A stretch of 64,000 nucleotides of DNA. Origin: Clostridiaceae bacterium. GTDB taxonomy: Bacteria; Bacillota; Clostridia; Lachnospirales; Lachnospiraceae. Both the position numbers and the translations under genes were made by a program. Below, in pieces: positions 25,749-34,140 of this stretch. The stretch is from positions 17,435 through 81,434 of the forward strand of contig QXXC01000018.1 in NCBI GenBank assembly GCA_009911305.1, in the 5' to 3' direction. Each line of letters opens with the position of its first letter. The first letter of the stretch is position 1. The notes below the pieces were generated by a model. That model was given only the letters and a program-made list of their open reading frames with translations. It was not told where the DNA came from and searched no databases.

Positions 25749-26540
25749 CTACACGCTGATCTTCATAATCTTTGAGCCCACTACATAAGCAGCCCCGAAA
25801 AACAGGATTGCCACGGTCATGGCCAGACGGCCGGCCCACTCAGTAAACACCGGGGCCATATAGTCCCCTGACGTTGCAGTCAGAAACACCACCATTACCA
25901 CCGGCAGGACCATCAGGATCTGAAATTCAAATTTCTTGCCGGAAATCATCGTCTCGATCTCCTGCTTGGTCTCAATCTTTTCTCCAATCGCGCCGGAGGT
26001 GGAGCGCATGGTTTCTATCAGATCCCCGCCCGTCCGCTTGCAGGTGACAAATACATCCACAAAATTGTCGATATCCTCGATATGGGCCCGTTCGGCAAAC
26101 TGGCCGAACATCTCCTCCACAGTCCGGTTCATACCCAGTCCCCGCAGGATATACTCCAGCTCCACAATGATATCCGTCTCCGGATCCGGGTAAATCACCG
26201 CCAGATCCTTCAGCGAATCCGCAAGGCCTGTTTCTACAGACTTCCCCACAGATAAGGCGGAGGAAAGAGCGTACAGCATATCCTTGAACTGCAGTGTCAG
26301 CAGCCGTTTGCGCCTGTCAATGATCTGCTTTGTCCGTATGTCCGGAAAACGAAATCCAAACAGAGACAGCAGCCCGCACATAATCAGGCTGTGATAGAAC
26401 ACATATCCCACCGCTGCAAGCACGGCCATGGCAAATACAATCGTAAGCGCCCGTTCCCGTTTACCCATCACATATTGATCATAATCCGTGAGTCCGTCCT
26501 CTCTGGGCACAGCCGCCGCTGTCTTCCTTTTTCCAAACAT
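25749..26540 (-). CDS. tadB: TadB-like type II/IV secretion F-domain membrane protein
   Basis: 263 residues from ATG at 26540, which has GGAGGG at a good distance; ATG at 26546, two codons earlier, overlaps that site. Motifs include LSSALSVGKSVETGL and TCKRTGGDLIETMRSTSGAI, typical of the T2SSF fold, with C-terminal membrane helices. It pairs with TadC as the inner-membrane platform. Confidence 0.87.
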   Translation of the reverse strand: MFGKRKTAAAVPREDGLTDYDQYVMGKRERALTIVFAMAVLAAVGYVFYHSLIMCGLLSLFGFRFPDIRTKQIIDRRKRLLTLQFKDMLYALSSALSVGKSVETGLADSLKDLAVIYPDPETDIIVELEYILRGLGMNRTVEEMFGQFAERAHIEDIDNFVDVFVTCKRTGGDLIETMRSTSGAIGEKIETKQEIETMISGKKFEFQILMVLPVVMVVFLTATSGDYMAPVFTEWAGRLAMTVAILFFGAAYVVGSKIMKISV

Positions 26541-26564
26541 ACACATCCCTCCCTCTCTCTCCCT

Positions 26565-26580
26565 GAGCGTGTCTGAACAT
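26565..26580. repeat. Dispersed GAGCGTGTCTGAACAT motif
   Basis: A 16-base relative of the repeat at 2154-2212, in the short gap between cpaF and tadB. Confidence 0.5.
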
Positions 26581-26593
26581 TCATTTCCGCGCT

Positions 26594-27829
26594 CTACACC
26601 TGATCCGACAGTCCCGCCATCCGGAATTTAAAGGTATTCACCATCGGCCGGTCTGTACGCACCAGATTTCCGATGATCCGTTTATCCGCGTCCTCCCCCT
26701 GCTCTACAAAGCGGTACAGGGGATTCAGCTTGATCTCCCCGTTTTCATATCCTGTAACCTCTGTGATCTCAAATGTACGCCTCGACTTGTCGCGCAGCCT
26801 CGTGAGCTGGATAATAATATCCACCGCCGATGCGATCTGCTGGCGGATGGCCTCAATGGGGATACTGTTTCCGGACAGCACCATGGTTTCCAGGCGGCTC
26901 AGCATATCCTTCGTGGAATTCGAGTGTCCGGTCGAGAGCGAACCGTCATGGCCTGTATTCATAGCCTGAAGCATATCGAGCGCCTCTGCACCTCTGACCT
27001 CTCCCACCACGATCCGCTCCGGCCGCATGCGCAGGGATGATTTAATCAGATCCCGGATCGTCACCTCACCTTTTCCTTCCATGTTGGCATTGCGCGTCTC
27101 TAAGCGGACGAGATTCGCAACCCCCTTAATCTGGAGCTCCGCCGAATCCTCGATCGTAATCACACGCTCATCCCTGGGGATGAAATTAGAAAGCGCATTC
27201 AAAAATGTCGTCTTTCCGGAGCCCGTGCCGCCGCTGATGAAAATATTGTACTTTGCCCGCACCATCCGCTCCAGGACCTCTGCCGCCTCCGGTGTCAGGG
27301 AACCGTAACGGATCAGACGCTCCATAGTCATGGGATCCTCAGGGAATTTCCGGATCGTCACGGTCGGCCCGTCCAGGGCAATCGGCGGAAGCACCACATT
27401 CACGCGGGAGCCGTCCAAAAGCCTTGCATCCACAATCGGATTCGCCTCATTCACGGTCCGGTTCACCTTGGAAACAATATTTAAAATGACATTTTCCAGC
27501 TTTTCATTCGTCTCAAAGCTCACATCTTTTTGATAAAGCCGGCCATCCTGCTCCACAAACACATGATGCGGCCCGTTGATCATAATCTCCGTAATACTCG
27601 GATCATCCACCAGAGGCTGCAGCACATCCAGGCCGCGCATAGAATTGTACACGCTCTCAATCACCAGTTTTTTCTCCGAAAGCGTCATCCTCTGCCCGCC
27701 TGATTCATTCTGCACGATCTGGAAAATCGTCTCACGGATCTCATCATCCGAAACATTTCTCGTCAAATCCAGCCGTCCGGCCACATCCTTTTGTACCTGG
27801 CGGATATAATCCTGCAGATCACGTTTCAT
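26594..27829 (-). CDS. cpaF: CpaF/TadA secretion ATPase
   Basis: 411 residues; ATG at 27829. This is the motor that powers Flp pilus extension from the cytoplasm. The Walker A loop FISGGTGSGKTTFLNALS lies at about residue 203, followed by the Asp box ITIEDSAELQIKG, Walker B RIVVGEVRGAEALDML and the His box NTGHDGSLSTGHSN. Length and motifs match the family. It is the first gene of the core Tad operon and has a 150-nt leader with possible RNA structure. Confidence 0.93.
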   Translation of the reverse strand: MKRDLQDYIRQVQKDVAGRLDLTRNVSDDEIRETIFQIVQNESGGQRMTLSEKKLVIESVYNSMRGLDVLQPLVDDPSITEIMINGPHHVFVEQDGRLYQKDVSFETNEKLENVILNIVSKVNRTVNEANPIVDARLLDGSRVNVVLPPIALDGPTVTIRKFPEDPMTMERLIRYGSLTPEAAEVLERMVRAKYNIFISGGTGSGKTTFLNALSNFIPRDERVITIEDSAELQIKGVANLVRLETRNANMEGKGEVTIRDLIKSSLRMRPERIVVGEVRGAEALDMLQAMNTGHDGSLSTGHSNSTKDMLSRLETMVLSGNSIPIEAIRQQIASAVDIIIQLTRLRDKSRRTFEITEVTGYENGEIKLNPLYRFVEQGEDADKRIIGNLVRTDRPMVNTFKFRMAGLSDQV

Positions 27830-27982
27830 CTCTCCATCTCCTGTTTTACCGCTCTGATTTCGGCTGTGCCTGCCCAGCTATAACTGGCGCGGCCGGGGGA
27901 TATGAGGCAGACGTTTGTCGCGCCTGTGTGCCGAACCATACCCCTCAACGGCCCACACTCTCTGCTGCAAACGTTCAGCATC
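27830..27982 (-). promoter_or_regulatory. Structured leader of the core Tad operon
   Basis: The predicted message starts near 27982. The first bases fold as TGCTG-loop-CAGCA (27963-27980); the loop holds ACGTTTG (27968-27974 on the minus strand), complementary to CAAACGT further down (27911-27917), allowing a pseudoknot. GGGGTATG and CATATCCCC can also pair around the second site. This is not a recognised riboswitch class. Confidence 0.35.
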
Positions 27983-27988
27983 AAATTT

Positions 27989-28054
27989 ATTATAACATTT
28001 TTTTGATAATTGTCAATTATAATTAATCTGTAATGATATATACAAATTTACATC
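27989..28054 (-). promoter_or_regulatory. Strong promoter and shared upstream block for the core Tad operon
   Basis: TTGACA (28011-28016), a 16-bp spacer and TATAAT (27989-27994) with TGT before the -10, on the minus strand. The block 28011-28054 matches 14807-14850 at 31 of 44 positions. Confidence 0.75.
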
Positions 28055-28160
28055 ATAATAACCGTTCCTGGCATTGCCCCTTGCGCATACAGAGCTTTAC
28101 CGTGTATCCTGTACAATTCCATTCTTCATTTGTCCTTTCCCGGACCGTGTCAGAGCAAAA

Positions 28161-28189
28161 TAAAAAGCCGCAGATGCTACTCTACGGCT
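28161..28189 (-). terminator. Terminator of the decarboxylase operon
   Basis: On the minus strand AGCCGTAG pairs with CTGCGGCT (28182-28189 with 28166-28173, one wobble pair), followed by TTTTTATTTT. It lies 125 bases past the oadA stop. Confidence 0.85.
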
Positions 28190-28252
28190 AATCTTTTCTA
28201 AACGAAGATAAATATCGATCTGCAGGCTCCCGTCTCACAGGCGCACAGCGCC

Positions 28253-28292
28253 CCCGCGGCAGCGGATACATGCGCATCCGCCCCGCCGCGGG
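28253..28292. other. Long GC-rich hairpin behind oadA
   Basis: CCCGCGGC (28253-28260) pairs with GCCGCGGG (28285-28292), and GCGGAT (28262-28267) with ATCCGC (28276-28281). It starts 22 bases after the oadA stop and has no T-run, so it may protect the 3' end. Confidence 0.5.
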
Positions 28293-28313
28293 AAAACCAT
28301 GAACGATCGCCTC

Positions 28314-29726
28314 TTACACCGGATATGCCTTATTCTGCCGATCCGCCTTGCCTAAGTCGATCCCCGTCCTCTGCGCCTGGCGGTACTCGAAGAATTCCTT
28401 TGCCACCTGCGGGAACAGGGCATAGGACAGCACATCCTCATCCTGCAGCTTCCACTGGGACATCTCTGCCTCCAGCTTCTGAAGCTGCGGCTCGATCAGA
28501 TCTGCCGGACGGCAGGTGATCGGCGTCGCGTTCCCGATCGCCTTTTTCTGCACCTCCGGATCAAAGGGCTTAACAGTCTGGCCGAATTCGCCCATCAGGA
28601 GCTTTTTGGACTCCTTTGTAAACATCTTATACCGCTGTCCCATGAGAACGTTCAGCACGGCCTGCGTGCCCACGATCTGGGAAGACGGAGTAACCAGCGG
28701 CGGCTCGCCGAAATCCTTGCGGACTCTCGGGATCTCGCGCAGCACGTCATAATACTTATCCTCTGCATGCGCCTCCTTGAGCTGGGAAACCAGGTTGGAG
28801 AGCATGCCGCCCGGCACCTGGTAGCGCAGCGTGTTGATGTCCACGCCCAGCACCTTGGTATTCATGAGGCCGCTCTTTAACGCCTCCTCGCGCATGGGAC
28901 GGAAATAGTCGGCAACCTCAGCCAGGACATCCTTATTAAGACCTGTGTCAAACGGCGTCCCGCTGAAGGTCTCTGCCATCACCTCTGTCGCCGGCTGGCT
29001 GGTGCCCAGGGCGAAGGGGGACATGGCAGTGTCAATGATATCACAGCCTGCCTCTACCGCCTTCAAATATGTCATGGAGCCCACGCCGGAGGTATAGTGT
29101 GTATGGATGTCAATCGGAAGCTTCACGGAAGCCTTCAGCGCCTCCACCAGCTCCTGCGCGTGATACGGAGTCAGAAGTCCCGCCATGTCCTTGATACACA
29201 GGGAATCCGCGCCCATCTCCTCGATCTTTTTCGCAATATCCTTCCAGTAATCCAGCGTATACGCATCGCCCAGCGTATAGCTCAGCGCCACCTGTGCATG
29301 GCCCTTCTCCCTGTTCGCCGCCTTCACCGCAGTCTGTAAATTGCGGATATCGTTCAGGCAGTCGAAAATACGGATAATGTCAATGCCGTTCGCAATGGAT
29401 TTCTGTACGAAATACTCCACCACATCGTCTGCATAGTGATTGTAGCCCAGAATGTTCTGGCCGCGGAACAGCATCTGCAGCTTTGTATTCTTAAAGCCGG
29501 CTCTCAGCTTCCTCAGCCTCTCCCAGGGATCTTCCTTTAAGAAACGCAGGGACGCGTCAAACGTGGCGCCGCCCCAGCACTCCACCGCATAGTATCCGGC
29601 CTTATCCATCTTGTCAATGATCGGAAGCATCTGATCCGTTGTCATCCTTGTTGCGATTAAGGACTGATGGGCATCGCGCAGGACGGTTTCCACAATCTTA
29701 ACCGGCTTTTTCTCTATATTTGCCAT
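28314..29726 (-). CDS. oadA: Oxaloacetate decarboxylase alpha / 5S-type carboxyltransferase subunit
   Basis: 470 residues; ATG at 29726 with AGGAGG. A DRE-TIM barrel enzyme that moves the carboxyl group of oxaloacetate onto biotin, or the reverse. Motifs: VETVLRDAHQSLIATRM, IIRIFDCLNDIRNLQ, DSLCIKDMAGLLTPY and the metal-binding LPIDIHTHYTSG. It lacks the biotin domain found at the end of many OadA proteins; a separate carrier is encoded at 31204-31626. It is the last gene of the operon, split from oadB by a MITE-like element. Confidence 0.9.
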   Translation of the reverse strand: MANIEKKPVKIVETVLRDAHQSLIATRMTTDQMLPIIDKMDKAGYYAVECWGGATFDASLRFLKEDPWERLRKLRAGFKNTKLQMLFRGQNILGYNHYADDVVEYFVQKSIANGIDIIRIFDCLNDIRNLQTAVKAANREKGHAQVALSYTLGDAYTLDYWKDIAKKIEEMGADSLCIKDMAGLLTPYHAQELVEALKASVKLPIDIHTHYTSGVGSMTYLKAVEAGCDIIDTAMSPFALGTSQPATEVMAETFSGTPFDTGLNKDVLAEVADYFRPMREEALKSGLMNTKVLGVDINTLRYQVPGGMLSNLVSQLKEAHAEDKYYDVLREIPRVRKDFGEPPLVTPSSQIVGTQAVLNVLMGQRYKMFTKESKKLLMGEFGQTVKPFDPEVQKKAIGNATPITCRPADLIEPQLQKLEAEMSQWKLQDEDVLSYALFPQVAKEFFEYRQAQRTGIDLGKADRQNKAYPV

Positions 29727-29839
29727 TCTAACATAACCTCCTGATATTATAAATTGGAGCTGTCGGCCGCGCCCTCATGGAGCGCAGCCAGTAACAAACC
29801 GAACGCCTGCCAGAGGCGGCAGGGCTTTCGCCTATTTTA

Positions 29840-30003
29840 GTTACGGTTCACACCCCCGCCGGGCTGTGCCCGGTAACACGCTCCGCGATGCACACAAACC
29901 GCATAAAACGCGGTTTGGCGCTGTTTCTCTCGGGTTTTCTGTGACTTTCGCTGCGCTGCACTCACAAAAAACGCCTCGCATGGACTGGCGTGTGAACAGT
30001 AAC
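29840..30003. mobile_element. MITE-like element, copy 2 (164 bp)
   Basis: Terminal inverted repeats GTTACGGTTCACAC (29840-29853) and GTGTGAACAGTAAC (29990-30003). The flanks are the perfect 8-bp direct repeat CTATTTTA (29832-29839 and 30004-30011); the right copy includes the oadB stop codon. An internal hairpin AAACCGC (29896-29902) with GCGGTTT (29910-29916) and a CCGGGC-GCCCGG hairpin are present. It codes for nothing and lies in the oadB-oadA gap. Confidence 0.88.
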
Positions 30004-31155
30004 CTATTTTACGCCGAAAATCGCCATGAAGGTACCGGCCGCCACGGCCGTGCCGATCACGCCGGCCACGTTCGGGCCCATGGCATGCATCAGCAGGAAG
30101 TTGGTCGGATCCGCCTGCGCTCCCACTTTCTGGGACACGCGGGCCGCCATGGGAACCGCCGACACACCGGCAGAGCCGATGAGCGGGTTCACCTTGCCAT
30201 GGGTCGCCACACACATGATCTTTCCAAAGATAACACCCATCGCTGTTCCAAGGCCAAATGCAACCAGACCCAGAATAACGATCTTGATGGTATCCCAGTT
30301 TAAGAAGGCCTCTGCGCTGGTCGTCGCGCCCACAGACGTACCCAGCAGGATCACGACGATGTACATCAGAGCGTTGGATGCTGTTTCTGTAAGCTGCTTC
30401 ACCACACCCGACTCACGGAACAGGTTGCCCAGCATCAGCATACCCACAAGCGGAGCCGTCGTCGGAAGAATCAGGCAGACAACGATGGTAACAATAATGG
30501 GGAACAGAATCTTCTCCAGCTTGGATACCGGGCGGAGCTGCTCCATCTTAATCTTGCGCTCCTCCTCTGTGGTAAGGAGCTTCATAATCGGCGGCTGGAT
30601 AATCGGAACCAGCGCCATGTAGGAGTATGCAGCCACTGCAATCGGTCCCATCAGGGTCGTCTGTCCCAGCTTTCCGGCCAGGAAAATAGAGGTCGGGCCG
30701 TCCGCGCCGCCGATAATGGAGATCGCGGCAGCCGCCTTATCATTAAAGCCCATAAAAATCGCAAAGAAGTACGCGCCGTAAATGCCGAACTGAGCCGCCG
30801 CGCCGAGCAGGAAGCTTTTGGGGTTCGCGATCAGAGGACCAAAGTCCGTCATCGCGCCCACGCCCATAAAGATCAGGGACGGCAAAATACTCCACTCATC
30901 CATCAGGTAAAAATAATGCAGCAGACCGCCAACGCCGTTGGACGAGTCCTCAATCGACCTCATGATATCCGGATAGATATTCACAAGCAGCATACCAAAC
31001 GCGATCGGAACCAGCAGAAGCGGCTCAAATTCCTTGTGGATCGCAAGATACAAAAAGATCAGAGCTACAAATATCATCGCCAGGTTGCCGAATGTCAGAT
31101 TTAAAAATGCTGTCTGCTGAAGAAGATTGGCTAAGGTTGTCGTTATATATTCCAT
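30004..31155 (-). CDS. oadB: Sodium-pumping decarboxylase beta subunit
   Basis: 383 residues, about nine to eleven membrane helices. It decarboxylates carboxybiotin and couples this to sodium export. Typical stretches: FMGVGAMTDFGPLIANPKSF, GGADGPTSIFLAGKL (the conserved Asp region) and NPLIGSAGVSAVPMAARV. Its stop codon lies within the target duplication of the MITE at 29840-30003, so the insertion left the protein intact. Confidence 0.93.
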   Translation of the reverse strand: MEYITTTLANLLQQTAFLNLTFGNLAMIFVALIFLYLAIHKEFEPLLLVPIAFGMLLVNIYPDIMRSIEDSSNGVGGLLHYFYLMDEWSILPSLIFMGVGAMTDFGPLIANPKSFLLGAAAQFGIYGAYFFAIFMGFNDKAAAAISIIGGADGPTSIFLAGKLGQTTLMGPIAVAAYSYMALVPIIQPPIMKLLTTEEERKIKMEQLRPVSKLEKILFPIIVTIVVCLILPTTAPLVGMLMLGNLFRESGVVKQLTETASNALMYIVVILLGTSVGATTSAEAFLNWDTIKIVILGLVAFGLGTAMGVIFGKIMCVATHGKVNPLIGSAGVSAVPMAARVSQKVGAQADPTNFLLMHAMGPNVAGVIGTAVAAGTFMAIFGVK

Positions 31156-31203
31156 ATTAATCCCTCCAAACGGAATCCTTTATCCCGTATTCAGCCAGTT
31201 TAA

Positions 31204-31626
31204 TTAGTTTAATGTCGCGAGCGTTGCGCCTGGCTCTACCATGTCGCCTACTGCTACATTAATACTGGCAATGGTTCCGTCCTGAGGCGCCACAATCTCA
31301 TTCTCCATCTTCATGGCCTCCAGAATCAGGATCACCTGGCCGCGTTTTACAGCCGCGCCTGCCTGAAGCTTCACGCCCAGGATCTTGCCCGGCATGGGAG
31401 CTGTAACCGGTACAGAGCCGGCTGCAGAGGCTGCGGGAGCAGGAGCCGGCGCGGGGGCTGCGGGCGCGGGAGCCGGGGCCGGCGCGGGAGCTGCCGGGGC
31501 CGGGGCCGGCATGGGAGCCGGAGCCGCCGCTCTGGGAGCCGGGGCCGCAGATGCAGCGCCAGTAAAGCCTTCCTCAACCGTTACTTCATATGCTGTGCCA
31601 TTTACAGTAATTGTATAATTCTTCAT
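31204..31626 (-). CDS. Biotin carrier protein of the sodium-pumping decarboxylase
   Basis: 140 residues. An N-terminal segment (MKNYTITVNGTAYEVTVEE) is followed by a long Ala/Pro linker and a C-terminal biotinyl domain with the biotin lysine in EAMKMENEIVAP. It carries the carboxyl group between the carboxyltransferase(s) and OadB. The linker is typical of GcdC/MmdC-type carriers. It sits between oadB and oadG. Confidence 0.92.
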   Translation of the reverse strand: MKNYTITVNGTAYEVTVEEGFTGAASAAPAPRAAAPAPMPAPAPAAPAPAPAPAPAAPAPAPAPAASAAGSVPVTAPMPGKILGVKLQAGAAVKRGQVILILEAMKMENEIVAPQDGTIASINVAVGDMVEPGATLATLN

Positions 31627-31648
31627 CTGATTTTCCTCCTGAACTTAA

Positions 31649-32515
31649 TTAAGCATTTTTCCATTTTGAACCAGGCCTGCGCCTGATAGAACGAACAACG
31701 AGCCCCTCTGCGGGAACGCTTGCAGCCGCTGCAATCGCGGCCGTGATGACTGCCACCAGCTCTGTATCAGCCGCCAGATTCTCTTCGCCGGGAAGAGGGA
31801 TATCCCAGACCGGCTCAGCCGATGCCAGCGTATCAGCCGGTTCCGGCTCGCTTACCGCCGCAGCGGGAGCAGATACCGGCGCGGGAGCAGGAACATTCGC
31901 CTGCTTCTTTGCAGCCATGGACGCTTCCAGTTTATTAATATTTTTAAAGCTGCCGATGATCAGGCTGATAAAGATCAGCACCAGGAACACGGTTCCCATA
32001 CCCATCAGGGTATTCATACCAGCCTTTGCCAGCTTCTCCCCTGTCGTATAGTACGGAACAAATAACAGATCCGTTGGAACCAGTATCGGGCCGGAAACCA
32101 GACTGTTCCCCACCGGCTGCTCTTCCGCCGTCAGGGTAAAGGTCAGAGGACGCTTCTCAAACTGAGCTTCCATGGTCACTTCAAAGCTGTGCTTATCCAG
32201 ACGTGTTACCACTGCGCCCGCGGTGTCAATCGATACAAGCCCTCCCAGCTCTGTCATGGAAGTCTGCCATGCGGTAAGGGCTGTCTCCATCACCGTATTC
32301 TTCCGCCACTGCGCGTCCTCCAGCTCACTCTGCAGCCTTTTAGCATCAAAAGCGGCAAACTCCCTCAAATACTCCTCCGCGCCGCTTATCATCGTCTCTT
32401 TCGTCTGCTGCGGAACCGGCTCCGGATTGCCTGAATCCGCGCTGCAGGCGGAAAGAGTCAGGAAGCATACTGCCATACACAATACAAGCAATGCCTTTTT
32501 CATGTTCTGTTTCAT
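31649..32515 (-). CDS. oadG: OadG-family subunit fused to a lipoprotein-type N-terminal domain
   Basis: 288 residues, far longer than usual OadG (about 80-120). Residues 1-25 form a lipoprotein signal with lipobox LTLSACS. An extracytoplasmic domain of about 130 residues (EEYLREFAAFDAKRLQSEL) follows, then the OadG helix (about 163-190, MNTLMGMGTVFLVLIFISLI) and a linker leading to a C-terminal tail with LVAVITAAIAAAA and RSIRRRPGSKWKNA. OadG normally holds the complex together. The extra domain resembles DUF3887-like folds and may sit outside the membrane. ATG at 32515 with GAGG. Confidence 0.78.
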   Translation of the reverse strand: MKQNMKKALLVLCMAVCFLTLSACSADSGNPEPVPQQTKETMISGAEEYLREFAAFDAKRLQSELEDAQWRKNTVMETALTAWQTSMTELGGLVSIDTAGAVVTRLDKHSFEVTMEAQFEKRPLTFTLTAEEQPVGNSLVSGPILVPTDLLFVPYYTTGEKLAKAGMNTLMGMGTVFLVLIFISLIIGSFKNINKLEASMAAKKQANVPAPAPVSAPAAAVSEPEPADTLASAEPVWDIPLPGEENLAADTELVAVITAAIAAAASVPAEGLVVRSIRRRPGSKWKNA

Positions 32516-32534
32516 ATATGCGTCACCTCATCTA

Positions 32535-33983
32535 TTAGACCGTACCATGCTTTTTAGACGGACGTCCCTCTCTCTTTGTGAACAGCATCTCAAACGCCGC
32601 GATCACGCGCTTCCTCGTCTCCGCTGCCTTGATGATATCATCCACATAGCCTCTCTTTGCAGCCGCCTCGGCGGACGACTGGAGCTTTTCATATTCCGCC
32701 GCCTTTTCCGCGATCAGGGCGCCTGCATTCTCCGACGCGCTTATCTCGTCCGCATACATGATCTTCACCGCGCTCTGGGCGTCCATCATGCCGATCTTTG
32801 CCTGCGGCCATGCATATACCATATCCGCGCCGACAGACTTGCTGTTCATGGTCACATACGCGCTGCCGAATGCCTCGCCGATCACCACTGTCACCTTCGG
32901 CACACCCGCGTTCGCAAACGCATACGTAAGCCGGCCGGCCGCCTTGGCAATCTTCTTCTCCGTGCAGGCAGACTTCTTATAGCCCTTTACATTCACAAGC
33001 GTCAGGAGCGGGATATTGAAGGCATCGCAGAAGTTTACAAAATCCGCCGCCTTCTCACAGCCTCTTGCGCTCAAAGCCGCCTCCAGCTCCGTTGTCTCTT
33101 CCTCTCCTCCGGACACCTGTGTGCGGTTGGCCACGCAGCCCACCGTCGTCCCGTTTAAGCGGATAAACCCGATCACCATGGACGGATCATACTCCTTCTT
33201 GAACTCCATGAAGAAGGAATTGTCAGAGATCTCCGCCAGAGCCCTGGCCGTATCCCCGGCCAGCCCCTCAAGGCCCTCTGAAACACGGTTCAAGTCATCC
33301 ATGCACTCGCCGTACGACATATCGTCCTCGTTGTTGGCCGGGAGAATGGAAACCAGCGCCCGGATCTGAGCCAGAAGCTCCTCCTCGGTTCCCGACGCGT
33401 CCACCAGGCCGGCTTCCCCGCTCTGGAATGCCGCGGCCGCCGTATCGCACTTCGACTCGTCATTGCCGGCCAGCGCGTTCGGCGCGTTTACAAACAGCTT
33501 CGCATCCTGTTCCATAAATACGAAATCCGCAATTGCTGAGGAAACGGCCATACCGCCGCCGCAGCCGCCGAAAATCCCGCAGATCTGCGGAATCACACCA
33601 GATGCCAGCGTCTGATTCAGATACATCTGGCCAAACGCGTCCAGAGCGTCCGTCGCCTCCTGCAGACGAAGCCCGGAACAGTCGAGAAGGCCGATTACCG
33701 GCGCGCCCATCTTCATGGCCATCCTGTAAATGTTGGAAATCTTCTTTGCATGCATCTCGCCCATGGAACCGCCCATAACCGACGCATCCTGGCTGTACAC
33801 ATACACAAGGCTGCCTTCAATGGTGCCGTAGCCGGTCACAACACCATCAGCCGCAGTCTCCTGTGCCGTCATGTTAAAGCTGGTGCTTCTCGCAGTAATG
33901 TAAGAACCCACTTCAACAAAACTGTTCTCATCGAGCAGAGCGTGAATTCTCTTGCAGGATGATGTCTGTGCTGAATTACTCAT
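32535..33983 (-). CDS. mmdA: Methylmalonyl-CoA decarboxylase alpha / 12S-type carboxyltransferase
   Basis: About 482 residues from ATG at 33983 (MSNSAQTSSCKRIHALL), which has GGAGG eight bases upstream; ATG at 33998 lies within that site. An acyl-CoA carboxyltransferase with VYSQDASVMGGSMGEMHAKK, GIFGGCGGGMAVSSAI and VVIGEAFGSAYVTM, the oxyanion-hole regions of the crotonase-like fold. It moves a carboxyl group between an acyl-CoA (probably methylmalonyl-CoA) and biotin. It is the first gene of the operon. Having both this and OadA around one carrier and one pump is notable. Confidence 0.87.
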   Translation of the reverse strand: MSNSAQTSSCKRIHALLDENSFVEVGSYITARSTSFNMTAQETAADGVVTGYGTIEGSLVYVYSQDASVMGGSMGEMHAKKISNIYRMAMKMGAPVIGLLDCSGLRLQEATDALDAFGQMYLNQTLASGVIPQICGIFGGCGGGMAVSSAIADFVFMEQDAKLFVNAPNALAGNDESKCDTAAAAFQSGEAGLVDASGTEEELLAQIRALVSILPANNEDDMSYGECMDDLNRVSEGLEGLAGDTARALAEISDNSFFMEFKKEYDPSMVIGFIRLNGTTVGCVANRTQVSGGEEETTELEAALSARGCEKAADFVNFCDAFNIPLLTLVNVKGYKKSACTEKKIAKAAGRLTYAFANAGVPKVTVVIGEAFGSAYVTMNSKSVGADMVYAWPQAKIGMMDAQSAVKIMYADEISASENAGALIAEKAAEYEKLQSSAEAAAKRGYVDDIIKAAETRKRVIAAFEMLFTKREGRPSKKHGTV

Positions 33984-34108
33984 TTTGCTGTCCTCCATCT
34001 GAAATTATTCGACAACTGCCACTACTGTAAAAATATAGCCGCCGCGGCCTGCTCATGCGGCGAAGCTGCGACATATATCTCCAGTAAGTCCAAATTTTGC
34101 CTAGTGTA

Positions 34109-34137
34109 ATTGTATAATGGCTTTTCCGAAAATGCAA
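34109..34137 (-). promoter_or_regulatory. Promoter of the mmdA-oadA operon
   Basis: On the minus strand TTGCAT (34132-34137), a 17-bp spacer and TACAAT (34109-34114). About 120 nt of leader precede mmdA. Confidence 0.65.
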
Positions 34138-34140
34138 GCC

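Noticed and set aside
27830..27982. c-di-GMP riboswitch in the Tad leader
   Set aside because: The conserved GEMM core sequences could not be found; only a possible pseudoknot remains.
23298..30003. The 164-bp repeats as a conserved non-coding RNA
   Set aside because: Perfect and different 8-bp target duplications at each copy and inverted ends point to transposition instead.
31385..31618. Gly/Ala-rich plus-strand ORF
   Set aside because: Antisense of the Ala/Pro linker in the biotin carrier gene.
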